From contig CALWAL010000001.1 of NCBI GenBank assembly GCA_944373145.1, positions 128,105 to 192,104 of the forward strand: 64,000 bases of DNA. Direction: 5' to 3'. Made by a program: the position numbers and the translations under genes. The notes under the pieces are model-generated. The model was given only the letters and a program-made list of their open reading frames with translations, was not told the DNA's origin and did no database searches. How positions within the stretch are numbered: the stretch's first letter is position 1; each line of letters begins with the position of its first letter. This document shows positions 44,851 to 53,798 of this stretch, one piece after another. This stretch comes from an uncultured Bacilli bacterium (lineage in GTDB: Bacteria; Bacillota_I; Bacilli_A; RF39; UBA660).

Positions 44851-45969
44851 ATGATAGAATTTAAAAATGTTACTAAAAAATATAAAAATATAAAAATATT
44901 AGACAATATTTCTTTTAAAATAGAAGAGAATAAAATCACTACTTTAATTGGCGAAAGCGGTTGTGGAAAAACAACCACATTAAAAATGATTAATCGTTTA
45001 ATTGAGCCTACTAGTGGAGAAATATTGATTAATGGCCATAATATAAAAAAAGAAAATGTCATTAAATTAAGAAGAAACATTGGATACGTTATTCAGCAAA
45101 CAGGATTGTTTTCACATATGACTATTAGAGAAAATATTGAAATTATTCCTAAATTGGAGAAAATGAATAAAGATAAAATCAATGAGCGTACATTAGAAAT
45201 GATGGAAATGGTAGGACTTAATGAAGAATATTTAGATAGATATCCTTCACAGTTGTCAGGTGGACAACAACAAAGAATTGGAATTGCTAGAGCTTTTGAA
45301 AATAATCCAAATATTATTTTGATGGATGAACCGTTCTCCGCTCTTGATCCTATTACTCGTTCATCACTACAGGAAGAACTAATTAAATTACAAGAATCTT
45401 ATAAAAAGACAATTGTATTTGTAACACACGATATGGATGAAGCAATCAAAATATCTGATAAAATTGCTATTATGAATAAAGGAAAAATAATTCAGTATGA
45501 TACACCAGAACAAATATTAAAAAAACCTGCTAATGATTTTGTTAGAGATTTTGTTGGAAACAAAAGGATTTGGACTTCACCCGATTTAATAAAAGTTGAA
45601 GACATTATGATTCAAAATCCAATTACTTGTAAACCTACATCTTCTATCTTTTACTGTATAAATAAAATGAAAATGTCTAAGGTAGATACATTATTAATTG
45701 TAGATAACAATAAAAAATTACTAGGAATATTATATGCAGAAATATTAACAACCGGTGATTACAGTGATAAAAAAGCAATTGATTTTATGGATACTGATAT
45801 AATTACTACTACCCCTTCAGAATCAATAGTTGATGTACTAAAATTAGTTGATAAAAATAAATTATCAACAATGCCAGTTATCAATAAAAATGGTATTTTA
45901 AAAGGCCTAATTACTAGAAGTAGCTTAATTACTTCTTTAAGTCAACAATTTTTAGAGGAGGACAAATAA
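44851..45969 (+). CDS. ABC importer ATPase with tandem CBS domains (OpuCA/EgtV type)
   Basis: A 372-residue ATPase of the quaternary-amine importer family. Walker A GESGCGKTTT, signature LSGGQQQRIGIARAF, Walker B IILMDEPFSALDP and the switch His in VTHDMDEA are intact. Two CBS domains (about 250-365; VEDIMIQNPITC, AIDFMDTDIITT) probably sense ionic strength or nucleotides. Its stop overlaps the next start (TAATG), so ATPase and permease are co-translated. The substrate cannot be told from the ATPase. Confidence 0.88.
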   Translation: MIEFKNVTKKYKNIKILDNISFKIEENKITTLIGESGCGKTTTLKMINRLIEPTSGEILINGHNIKKENVIKLRRNIGYVIQQTGLFSHMTIRENIEIIPKLEKMNKDKINERTLEMMEMVGLNEEYLDRYPSQLSGGQQQRIGIARAFENNPNIILMDEPFSALDPITRSSLQEELIKLQESYKKTIVFVTHDMDEAIKISDKIAIMNKGKIIQYDTPEQILKKPANDFVRDFVGNKRIWTSPDLIKVEDIMIQNPITCKPTSSIFYCINKMKMSKVDTLLIVDNNKKLLGILYAEILTTGDYSDKKAIDFMDTDIITTTPSESIVDVLKLVDKNKLSTMPVINKNGILKGLITRSSLITSLSQQFLEEDK

Positions 45970-47525
45970 TGGAGTTAATAAATTATACAGTTGAAAACTT
46001 TAATCAAATCCTAACTTTATTAATTGAACATATTGAACTTACTTTATTATCCGTTGGTTTAGCAATACTAATTGGGGTTCCAATAGGTATTATTATTAGT
46101 TATGTAAAAAAGCTAAGTAAACCCATATTGGGTATTACTAATATTATTCAAGCGATTCCCTCTATGGCATTACTAGGATTTGTCATTCCTTTTTTAGGTA
46201 TTGGTAGTAAACCTGCTATTATTATGGTAATTTTATATTCACTTTTACCTATTATAAAAAATACTTATACTGGTATTAATAATATATCACCACAAGTTAC
46301 AGAGGCTGCAACCGGAATTGGACTTACTAAATGGCAAGTTCTAACTAAAATTCAAATACCTCAAGCTTTACCTATGATTATGGCAGGAATCAGAATATCA
46401 GCTGTAAGTGCTGTTGGTTTAATGACATTAGCTGCTTTTGTAGGTGCTGGAGGTTTAGGATATTTAGTATATGCAGGGATTCGCTCTGTTAACAACATTC
46501 AAATATTAGCCGGCGCAATACCCGCTTGTTTTTTAGCACTACTTGTTGATTATATCGCATCAATCATTGAAGACTTAGTTACCCCTACAAATATCAAAAA
46601 TAAAAAAAGTTCTAAAAAAACTAAAAAGTTTATTCTTTTTATCATTACTTGCTTAATAATTATATTACTTTCATATAATTTTATAAGTACTATGAAAACT
46701 TCTAAAAACGAGACAATTACAATTGGTAGTATGGATTTTACTGAACAAGAAATTTTGTCTTATATGGTTAAATATTTAGTTGAAGAAAACACTGATATTA
46801 AAGTTAATCAAAAATTATCTTTAGGATCATCAACTATTGTTATGGGAGCTTTAAAAACCAATGATATTGATCTTTATATTGATTATACAGGTACAATATA
46901 TGGAAATATATTAAAGCATGATCCTACTTCAAATATTGAAGAAGTATACGACGTATGTCAAAAAGAATTAAAAGAACAATATAATTTGAATGTTTTAACT
47001 GATTTAAATTTTAATAATACATACACTTTAACTGTTAGAAAAGATACAGCCGAAAAATATAACCTTAAAACAATTAGTGATTTAGCTTTAGTTGCTGATG
47101 AATTAGTTTTTTCACCAACATTAACTTGTATGGAAAGGCAAGATTGTTGGTTAGGTGTTAAAGAACACTACGGCATTAAATTTGAAGAAATCATTCCTAT
47201 TGATGGAGCTCCAAGATATACAGCTTTAATGAATAAAAAAAGCGATGTTATTGATGCTTACTCAACTGACGGTTTAATTGAAAAATTTAATTTAGTAGTA
47301 TTAGAAGATGATAAACAATTCTTTTTACCATATCAAGCTGTTCCAATTGTAAATAATCGAATTATAAAAGAATATCCAGAAGTTGAAGCGCAATTAACTA
47401 TCTTAAGTGAACACTTAAATGATGAGACAATGCGAGCTTTAAATTATCAAGTTGATGAAGAAGGAAAAACACCAAGTAAGGTTGCTAAAGACTTCTTAAT
47501 TGCTCAAGGATTAATAAAAAAATAG
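45969..47525 (+). CDS. Fused permease and substrate-binding protein (OpuCB-OpuCC / EgtU type)
   Basis: A 518-residue protein. Residues 1-215 form a permease with about five or six membrane helices and an EAA loop (EAATGIGLTKWQVLTKIQIP). A further helix at about 218-236 links it to an external OpuAC/OsmF-type binding domain (GSMDFTEQEILSYMV, LGSSTIVMGALKTNDIDLYI, DYTGTIYG). Such fusions occur in glycine-betaine/carnitine/choline importers and in the EgtU ergothioneine importer; binding-pocket residues were not resolved, so both remain possible. Ribosome site GAGGAGG lies at the end of the ATPase gene. Confidence 0.88.
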   Translation: MELINYTVENFNQILTLLIEHIELTLLSVGLAILIGVPIGIIISYVKKLSKPILGITNIIQAIPSMALLGFVIPFLGIGSKPAIIMVILYSLLPIIKNTYTGINNISPQVTEAATGIGLTKWQVLTKIQIPQALPMIMAGIRISAVSAVGLMTLAAFVGAGGLGYLVYAGIRSVNNIQILAGAIPACFLALLVDYIASIIEDLVTPTNIKNKKSSKKTKKFILFIITCLIIILLSYNFISTMKTSKNETITIGSMDFTEQEILSYMVKYLVEENTDIKVNQKLSLGSSTIVMGALKTNDIDLYIDYTGTIYGNILKHDPTSNIEEVYDVCQKELKEQYNLNVLTDLNFNNTYTLTVRKDTAEKYNLKTISDLALVADELVFSPTLTCMERQDCWLGVKEHYGIKFEEIIPIDGAPRYTALMNKKSDVIDAYSTDGLIEKFNLVVLEDDKQFFLPYQAVPIVNNRIIKEYPEVEAQLTILSEHLNDETMRALNYQVDEEGKTPSKVAKDFLIAQGLIKK

Positions 47526-47539
47526 CACTAATTTATATT

Positions 47540-47571
47540 AAAGGATTGCCATTTATAAAAAGCAATCCTTT
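47540..47571. terminator. Bidirectional terminator between the importer operon and spo0A
   Basis: AAAGGATTGC (47540-47549) / GCAATCCTTT (47562-47571), with T-rich flanks on both strands; ends both convergent units. Confidence 0.8.
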
Positions 47572-47586
47572 TAATTTTAATATAAA

Positions 47587-48354
47587 TCATTTTAAAATCT
47601 TATGGTTATCCAGTCTTAATTTATCAGCTATAGTTACAATAAATTCCGAATTAGTAGGTTTAGCTTTATCAATGTCAACACTATGGCCAAAAATATCTTC
47701 CATTAAATCCCAACTACCACGATTCCAACTAACTTCAATTGCATGTCTAATAGCTCTTTCTACTCGTGACACAGTAGTATCAAATTTATTAGCTAATTCT
47801 GGATATAATTCTTTAGTTATTCCTCCAATTGTCTCTGGTCTTTCATATAAAATGCCAATTCCTTCTCTAATATACTGATATCCTTTAATATGAGAAGGAA
47901 TCCCTAATTCATGTAAAATTTTGGTAATTGACACCTGCAAATTATTATGTTTGATATCAATACTTTTAGATTCCAAACTTTTATGGCATATATTTAAAAT
48001 TTTCTCTCCTAAATCTTCTAAATCAAAAGGTTTTAAAATATAGTAATTAACTCCATATTCTGAAACCTCTCGAATAACTTCCATAGCATTATAACTAGTA
48101 GCTACAATAATATTTTTATCAATATTTTTTTGCTTCATTTGTTCCAAAACATATAGTCCATCTTTCTTAGGCATAATTAAATCTAGTATTACAAGATCAA
48201 TATTATCTTTTTCACGTTCTAATAACTCAAAACCATCTTTACCATCATACGCCTTATATGTTACTTCTATTTCCTTATTCTTATTAAAATATTCTGATAC
48301 AGCTTCAATTAATTCCATATTATCATCTATCATTAATAATTTTATTTTCTTCAT
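47587..48354 (-). CDS. spo0A: Sporulation master regulator Spo0A
   Basis: A 255-residue response regulator. The receiver domain has the acidic pair DD (10-11), phospho-acceptor Asp58 (VILDLIMPKKDG), conserved Thr in ATSYNA and Lys in LKPF. The C-terminal Spo0A DNA-binding domain is unmistakable: LGIPSHIKGYQYIREGI, then TVSRVERAIRHAIEVSWNRG with the recognition helix, and PTNSEFI near the end. It controls entry into sporulation. An upstream pair of 0A-like boxes suggests autoregulation. It is downstream of tpiA. Other sporulation genes lie outside this window. Confidence 0.96.
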   Translation of the reverse strand: MKKIKLLMIDDNMELIEAVSEYFNKNKEIEVTYKAYDGKDGFELLEREKDNIDLVILDLIMPKKDGLYVLEQMKQKNIDKNIIVATSYNAMEVIREVSEYGVNYYILKPFDLEDLGEKILNICHKSLESKSIDIKHNNLQVSITKILHELGIPSHIKGYQYIREGIGILYERPETIGGITKELYPELANKFDTTVSRVERAIRHAIEVSWNRGSWDLMEDIFGHSVDIDKAKPTNSEFIVTIADKLRLDNHKILK

Positions 48355-48402
48355 ATATCCTCCTTATTTTTCTTTATTCTACTCTATTTGCAAATAACTA
48401 TT

Positions 48403-48419
48403 TGACGTATTTTGTCGAT
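48403..48419 (-). promoter_or_regulatory. Two phased 0A-like boxes upstream of spo0A
   Basis: TGTCGAT (48413-48419, 6 of 7 to TGTCGAA) and TGACGTA (48403-48409, 5 of 7), start-to-start 10 bp, the same phasing and orientation as the perfect pair before the kinase gene. They lie about 50-65 bp upstream of the spo0A ATG. A likely autoregulatory site; weaker evidence than at 12954. Confidence 0.4.
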
Positions 48420-48434
48420 AAAATTAAAAAGAAG

Positions 48435-49160
48435 CTATTGATTTACAACAACTTCTATTATTTTATTAAATCTTTCAGCACTAGTACAAGCACCACCTAC
48501 TAAATATCCATCTACATTTTTTATCGTATTTAGTTTAGTAATATTTTCATCATTAACACTACCACCATATAAAACTTTTAATTCTTGACCACAAATATCA
48601 TTTATGATTTTCTTTATAAATGATATAGTATCCTCAATATCTTGATTCGTAGGTGTTTTTCCTGTTCCTATAGCCCAAATAGGCTCATAAGCAATAATAA
48701 TACCTTGAAATTTATCTAATCCTTTTAAGGCGCTTGTTAACTGTCTCTTTAAAACTTCATATGTTTTTAAAGCATCTCTCTGTTCTAAAGTTTCGCCAAT
48801 ACATAAGATTACTTTTAAGTTTTCTTTAAGTGCTAATGTTATTTTAGTTCGAATAATTTCATCCGTTTCATTAAAATAATTTCTTCTTTCGCTGTGGCCA
48901 ATGATTGTATAGTCAATTTTCATACTAGACACTTGACGCGCTGATACTTCACCAGTATAAGCACCTAATTCATAAGATGCTATATTTTGTGCTCCGCATC
49001 TATACCCTTTACCAACAAAAGATGGTAAATAAATATAACTTGGACAAAAAACAACCTGTTCATTATAATCATACTTATCTATTTCTTTAATATAATTATC
49101 AATTTCAGATGCAGTTAAATTCATCTTCATATTTCCAACAACTATTTTTTTATTCTCCAT
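48435..49160 (-). CDS. tpiA: Triosephosphate isomerase
   Basis: A 241-residue TIM-barrel glycolytic enzyme interconverting dihydroxyacetone phosphate and glyceraldehyde 3-phosphate. Motifs: VGNMKMNL (the classic NWKMN is NMKMN here, so Trp is Met), IIGHSERR (catalytic His), AYEPIWAIGTGKTP (catalytic Glu and loop 6) and YGGSVN, then GYLVGGACT for the usual GGASL. The ATG at 49160 overlaps the end of the glycosyltransferase gene by 11 nt. It closes the pgk-membrane glycolipid-tpiA unit. Confidence 0.95.
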   Translation of the reverse strand: MENKKIVVGNMKMNLTASEIDNYIKEIDKYDYNEQVVFCPSYIYLPSFVGKGYRCGAQNIASYELGAYTGEVSARQVSSMKIDYTIIGHSERRNYFNETDEIIRTKITLALKENLKVILCIGETLEQRDALKTYEVLKRQLTSALKGLDKFQGIIIAYEPIWAIGTGKTPTNQDIEDTISFIKKIINDICGQELKVLYGGSVNDENITKLNTIKNVDGYLVGGACTSAERFNKIIEVVVNQ

Positions 49161-50394
49161 TAAATCCCTTCTTTACTACATTCTTCATTTTTGAGAAAAA
49201 TGTCTTTTTAACGTTTTGGTTAGCATCACTACCCAAGGCTGCATAATAAACATCTAAAATTTTTTCAGCATAATATTTAGAAGAGTGCGACTCTCCTTGA
49301 ATACGAGCTTGTCTGCTCAATCTATTATATAATTTTTTATCTTTCATAATTTTTTTGATATATTTGCAATAGTCTTGAGAATCTTTAAATAAGTAACCAT
49401 TCAAATCATGAACAACAACATCTCTAAAAGCCGCATCATCTAAAGCAACAACAGGAATTGAAGCAGCCATAGCCTCTAAAACTGTTAAACCTTGTGTTTC
49501 TGTATGTGAAGCAGTTACAAAGACATTTGGGATTTGATAATATTTATTGATTTGATCCCATGGTATTTTTCCCGTAAAAATTACATTATTTTCAATATGT
49601 AAATCTCGAGCTTGTTTTTTAAATAAATCGATATCAGGGCCATCACCAATAATAATCAACTTACAGTGTGGATTTTCCTTAACTAAATCAACTTGATTAT
49701 CAATTAAAAAAGTTACATTTTTCTCAGCCGCCAATCGTCCAACAAACAATAATATAAAATCGTCTTTGCTCAAACCTAATTTTTTTCTAATCTTGCTTGT
49801 TTCTTTTGAGTCATTATTTTCTTGATAGAATCTTTCAACTTCAATACCGGTTGGAACTATATGAACATTTCGTTCATATTCATATTTTTCTTTAAATAAA
49901 TTATACGTTTTTTGTGTTGGAACGATTAATTCAGTGACAGTCTTATCACAATAGAAATTAGTTAAATATTCTACAATTTTCTTGCTTGGTCCATCAAAAT
50001 ATCCTTTTGTAATATAATGAATATAATCTTCATACATCGTATGGTAGGTGTGAACAATAGGTATATCTAATTGCTTAGCCATAATTCGTGCAAAAGTTCC
50101 AACTCCAAATTCTGTATGAGAATGAATAATATCTAAATTCCATTCCTTAATTTTGCTTACAGCCTTTAAAGGATAAATACCAGTCAAACGATAATCATAT
50201 ATTCCTATTGGAATACCAGGTAACCTAATAATTCTCTCATCTTCAGAAAATTGATAATGAAGATTTTCAGGATTAACAGTTACAATAAATACTTCATGAC
50301 CTAGTTTCATTAAAGCACTTTCCAACATAGCAATACTAGTTGAAACACCATTAATATATGGTGGATAAGTATCAGTAAAAATTCCTATTCTCAT
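49150..50394 (-). CDS. GT4 glycosyltransferase, probable diacylglycerol glucosyltransferase (LafA/Alr-like)
   Basis: A 414-residue retaining GT-B enzyme. N-terminal MRIGIFTDTYPPYINGVSTS, IIHSHTEFGVGTFARI, HTYHTMYEDYIHYITKGYF and VPTGIEVERF closely follow the diacylglycerol 3-glucosyltransferases of streptococci and relatives (from memory). The donor site GRLAAEKN and the EX7E-like block TETQGLTVLEAMA are present. It would make the glycolipid anchor for lipoteichoic acid at the inner membrane face. It shares TAATG overlap with the upstream flippase-like gene. Confidence 0.75.
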   Translation of the reverse strand: MRIGIFTDTYPPYINGVSTSIAMLESALMKLGHEVFIVTVNPENLHYQFSEDERIIRLPGIPIGIYDYRLTGIYPLKAVSKIKEWNLDIIHSHTEFGVGTFARIMAKQLDIPIVHTYHTMYEDYIHYITKGYFDGPSKKIVEYLTNFYCDKTVTELIVPTQKTYNLFKEKYEYERNVHIVPTGIEVERFYQENNDSKETSKIRKKLGLSKDDFILLFVGRLAAEKNVTFLIDNQVDLVKENPHCKLIIIGDGPDIDLFKKQARDLHIENNVIFTGKIPWDQINKYYQIPNVFVTASHTETQGLTVLEAMAASIPVVALDDAAFRDVVVHDLNGYLFKDSQDYCKYIKKIMKDKKLYNRLSRQARIQGESHSSKYYAEKILDVYYAALGSDANQNVKKTFFSKMKNVVKKGFNGE

Positions 50395-51401
50395 TATTTC
50401 ACCTTCTTCATATTAAGCGCTATTGCACCAACAATCATTCCAAAGTAATATGTTACAAAACGCCATAATAACATAATCGCCATCAACGTTGAACCACTAA
50501 TAAAAGTTCCAAAAAAAGATATAAAACCATATTCTAAGCCACCACTTCCACCAGGAATTGGGACAAATGATCCAATAAGCATAACATAAGCACTAGTTAA
50601 AATTGAAGTAGCTAAAGTAAAGCTTGTCGTGTCTCCAGTTGCACACAATAATACATACGGTATAGAATAAAGACTGCAAAGGGCTAATAAATTTAGCAAT
50701 ATAGTTAATATAAAATGAAATTTATTTTTTAATAAAATCTTTGCACTTTTATGAAAATTATATATATATTCATCCCACTCATTTAATTTTTTTTCTTTAT
50801 TATGAACTAATTTAAACTTTGTTAAAACAGTAATTCCAAAGTGAATTAATTTTTTATTTATTTTAGTACTAAAAGCAACCAAGAATAAAACAACAATAAT
50901 AATAGTATTAATAGCAAACCCTAAAGTTACTAACTGGCGCAATAAAGAATTTTTAGCGAATATTCCAAATATTTGATTACTAATAACTGCAATTCCGCCT
51001 AATAAAACAATGGCTATTTGATAAACAATGAAATTTTGAATAATAATGCTTGTGGCTACTGTTCCACTAATACCATCTTTAATCAAATGATAAACTTGAT
51101 ATGGTTGTCCACCAGTGGCAAAAGGTGTTATAGCATTAAAAAATTGTGTTCTAACCATCAACTGTAAAGAACTTAAATAACTAGTATTTGGGCTAAATTT
51201 TTTTGTAAAAATACTAATAGCTTTACTTCTTAATAACCAATATAAAATAACGATGATAAATGATAATAAAAGTAACCAAACATTGACATTCACAATTTGA
51301 TCAATAATATTATGAAAATCATCTTTTAAAGAAAAATAAAGAACTAGTATTGTAATTAAAATAAGTATCAAGACATTTAACTTACTTTGATATTTTTTCA
51401 T
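50394..51401 (-). CDS. YbhN/LPG-synthase-TM family integral membrane protein (UPF0104)
   Basis: A 335-residue protein with about eight membrane helices. Family marks are TQFFNAITPFATGGQPYQVY near residue 85 and FVPIPGGSGGLEYGFISFFG near 275, as in the membrane domain of lysyl-phosphatidylglycerol synthase and YbhN-like proteins. No aminoacyl-transferase domain is attached, so it is a lipid flippase-like or unknown-function member. Its stop overlaps the ATG of the glycosyltransferase, which suggests that the two act on the same glycolipid. The start at 51401 abuts the pgk stop. Confidence 0.75.
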   Translation of the reverse strand: MKKYQSKLNVLILILITILVLYFSLKDDFHNIIDQIVNVNVWLLLLSFIIVILYWLLRSKAISIFTKKFSPNTSYLSSLQLMVRTQFFNAITPFATGGQPYQVYHLIKDGISGTVATSIIIQNFIVYQIAIVLLGGIAVISNQIFGIFAKNSLLRQLVTLGFAINTIIIVVLFLVAFSTKINKKLIHFGITVLTKFKLVHNKEKKLNEWDEYIYNFHKSAKILLKNKFHFILTILLNLLALCSLYSIPYVLLCATGDTTSFTLATSILTSAYVMLIGSFVPIPGGSGGLEYGFISFFGTFISGSTLMAIMLLWRFVTYYFGMIVGAIALNMKKVK

Positions 51402-52595
51402 TTATTTATCCTTAATTATTGATATTCCTGGTAATTCTTTACCAGCCAATAATTCTAAAGAAGCTCCGCCACCAGTTGAAATATGAGTAAAACTATTTTT
51501 ATGGCCAAATTGGATAGCTGCCGCTGCTGTATCACCACCACCAATAATAGTTGTTACACCCTTTTGTGTTAATTGACTTAGCACATCACATAATACTTTC
51601 GTTCCATCAGCAAATTTTTCGTATTCAAAAGCCCCGATTGGACCGTTCCATACAATTGTCTTGCTTTTATCTATATAGCTATTAAATAAATTAAAGGTTA
51701 GTAAACTTACATCTAATCCCATTTCATCTTCATGAATATCTGAAATTTGACATGATCTAATGTTAGTATCATTACTCAATTCTTTACCACAAACACAATC
51801 AGCTGGCAAAACAATTTTATTAGGATATTTTTCTAACATTTCTCTACAAAAATCCAAATAATCTTCTTCTAACAAAGATTTACCAACTTCATAACCCTGA
51901 GCTTTTAAAAAAGTAAACATCATTCCACCACCAATCAAAATATGATCAGCCGTGTTAACTAAATTTTTAATAACTTCAATTTTATCACTAACTTTAGAAC
52001 CGCCCAAAATAACCGTATAAGGTCTATTTGGATTATTAGTAACTTTAGCAAATTCAGTTAATTCTGTTTCAATTAAAAAACCTACGCCGTTAGGTAAATG
52101 ACTGGCTATACCTACGTTGGATGCATGTGCACGATGAGCCGTTCCAAAAGCATCGTTAATATATAAATCGCCCAATGAAGCCCAATAAGCACCTAATTCT
52201 GGATCATTTTTACTTTCCTTTTTGCCATTCAAATCTTCAAAGCGAGTATTTTCCATAAGGAGTACATCACCATTGTTTAATCGATTAATTGCTTCTTCTA
52301 ATTTAGCGCCTCTTGTTTCTTCTACAAAAATAACTTCTTTGTTTATTAACTGAGCTAATCTAATACTAACTGGTTTTAAAGTATTTTTTAATTTATCACT
52401 TTCATCCTTAATTCTACCTAAATGTGACATTAAAATTACTTTTGCGCCATGTTCAATAGCATAATTAATAGTCCCTAAACTCTCAACAATACGATTGTCA
52501 TCAGTAATAATACCATCTTTGATTGGTACATTAAAATCAACACGAATAATTACTTTTTTTCCTTCTAAGTCATAATCTTTAATTGTTTTCTTCAT
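51402..52595 (-). CDS. pgk: Phosphoglycerate kinase
   Basis: A 397-residue glycolytic enzyme. Motifs: [13 protein letters not shown] with Asp/Asn for 3-phosphoglycerate binding, [49 protein letters not shown] and [10 protein letters not shown] near the C-terminus. The start chosen is ATG 52595 ([12 protein letters not shown]) 5 nt after GGAGG; a longer frame begins 8 codons earlier. No GAPDH gene is next to it, which is unusual for Firmicutes. Confidence 0.95.
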   Translation of the reverse strand: MKKTIKDYDLEGKKVIIRVDFNVPIKDGIITDDNRIVESLGTINYAIEHGAKVILMSHLGRIKDESDKLKNTLKPVSIRLAQLINKEVIFVEETRGAKLEEAINRLNNGDVLLMENTRFEDLNGKKESKNDPELGAYWASLGDLYINDAFGTAHRAHASNVGIASHLPNGVGFLIETELTEFAKVTNNPNRPYTVILGGSKVSDKIEVIKNLVNTADHILIGGGMMFTFLKAQGYEVGKSLLEEDYLDFCREMLEKYPNKIVLPADCVCGKELSNDTNIRSCQISDIHEDEMGLDVSLLTFNLFNSYIDKSKTIVWNGPIGAFEYEKFADGTKVLCDVLSQLTQKGVTTIIGGGDTAAAAIQFGHKNSFTHISTGGGASLELLAGKELPGISIIKDK

Positions 52596-52650
52596 TTGTT
52601 CCTCCATTATACACTTCATTTATATTTTACTATATTTTCATAATTTATAC

Positions 52651-52685
52651 AATAAAATAAGAGACTATCAAATAAATAGCCTCTT
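52651..52685 (-). terminator. Terminator after the duplicated-domain membrane protein gene
   Basis: AAGAGACTAT (52659-52668) / ATAGCCTCTT (52676-52685), G-U at one position on the minus strand, then ATTTTATT. Confidence 0.6.
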
Positions 52686-52704
52686 GTACGTACCAAAATA
52701 TACC

Positions 52705-53760
52705 TTAATTATTAAGATTTAAAATGCTATTTTTTACATCATATATTTTAACTGGTTCTTTACTACCTTTGACAAAAATCAAATAGAACTCATCTCCAAC
52801 TTGTGGCAAATTATAATATTTTTGAGGAACAGGAATAATACTTCTATAATTTTCAAACTTAAAAAGCATTAATGAATTGGACTCTTTATATCTCAACCCT
52901 GCATTTATAGAAACAATTTTGTCTTTTTTTACTATGTACCTATTTTTATTTATATTAATAACAGTAGTAACCGTATGACTTATATTGATTACAGTTACTA
53001 AACAAAATACCAATAATAGTATAAATTCTAAAATAGTAGCAAATAAATTAATTGCCCAAGTTGCAATAATCATGACAATTATAAATAAGCAAATTACTAA
53101 TAAAATAATAGCAGTTAATACTCTTTTTCTATCTAAAAAATCTTTAATTAAACATTTTTTATCCACAATTACTTTTTCATTATTGTCTTTCTTTTTTATA
53201 GTAAACTTTTTAAATCTTATGTAATCTTTAGCTTCATCAAATGTTTTAAATTTTTTTTGTTCATCAATTCCTAACTCATATTTATCCATTTCAAATATAA
53301 AAGGATCATGTTTTCCTTTAATAAAAACTAAATAAAACTTATCTCCAACTTTATATTTATGACCTTTTTGCAAATGTCTAGTTTTTACTGTTTTATTATA
53401 AAGTTTAAAATAATTTTTTAAATACAAATACCATGCTGAATTATCTACCTCACTTCTAGGAAAATCACGATAATAGTACTTATCCATTAACTCATCTAAA
53501 ACAATTATATAATCTTTTTTTAATATTTTTACTATTATTACAATTATATCAACAATAATATATAAAGAAAAAAGTAAAAGTGCTCCTCCCAAGATAATAT
53601 TCAATATAAAGTGAATTAAATTTGTCATTTCAATTACAGATTTACATATAAATAAAGTACTTACAATTAAGCAAATCATAAAAATCGTAATTACAAATAA
53701 ATGACCGCCAAGACCAAGCTGTTTTAAAATTGCTCTTCTATTTAAGATATTTTTTTTCAT
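52705..53760 (-). CDS. Membrane protein made of two tandem copies of a 2TM-plus-soluble unit
   Basis: A 351-residue protein. Each half has two membrane helices then a soluble part. Half 1 has helices about 18-37 and 47-75, then DYIIVLDELMDKYYY, YKVGDKFYLVFIKGKHDPF. Half 2 has helices about 218-236 and 240-260, then RYIVKKDKIVSINA, LPQVGDEFYLIFVKGSKEP. The shared VGDxFYLxFxKG signature shows an internal duplication. The family is not recognised. It lies alone between pgk and the DUF1846 gene, with a weak ribosome site. Confidence 0.55.
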   Translation of the reverse strand: MKKNILNRRAILKQLGLGGHLFVITIFMICLIVSTLFICKSVIEMTNLIHFILNIILGGALLLFSLYIIVDIIVIIVKILKKDYIIVLDELMDKYYYRDFPRSEVDNSAWYLYLKNYFKLYNKTVKTRHLQKGHKYKVGDKFYLVFIKGKHDPFIFEMDKYELGIDEQKKFKTFDEAKDYIRFKKFTIKKKDNNEKVIVDKKCLIKDFLDRKRVLTAIILLVICLFIIVMIIATWAINLFATILEFILLLVFCLVTVINISHTVTTVININKNRYIVKKDKIVSINAGLRYKESNSLMLFKFENYRSIIPVPQKYYNLPQVGDEFYLIFVKGSKEPVKIYDVKNSILNLNN

Positions 53761-53798
53761 CTTTTACACTTCCCAATAAACTTTATTATTATGAGTTT

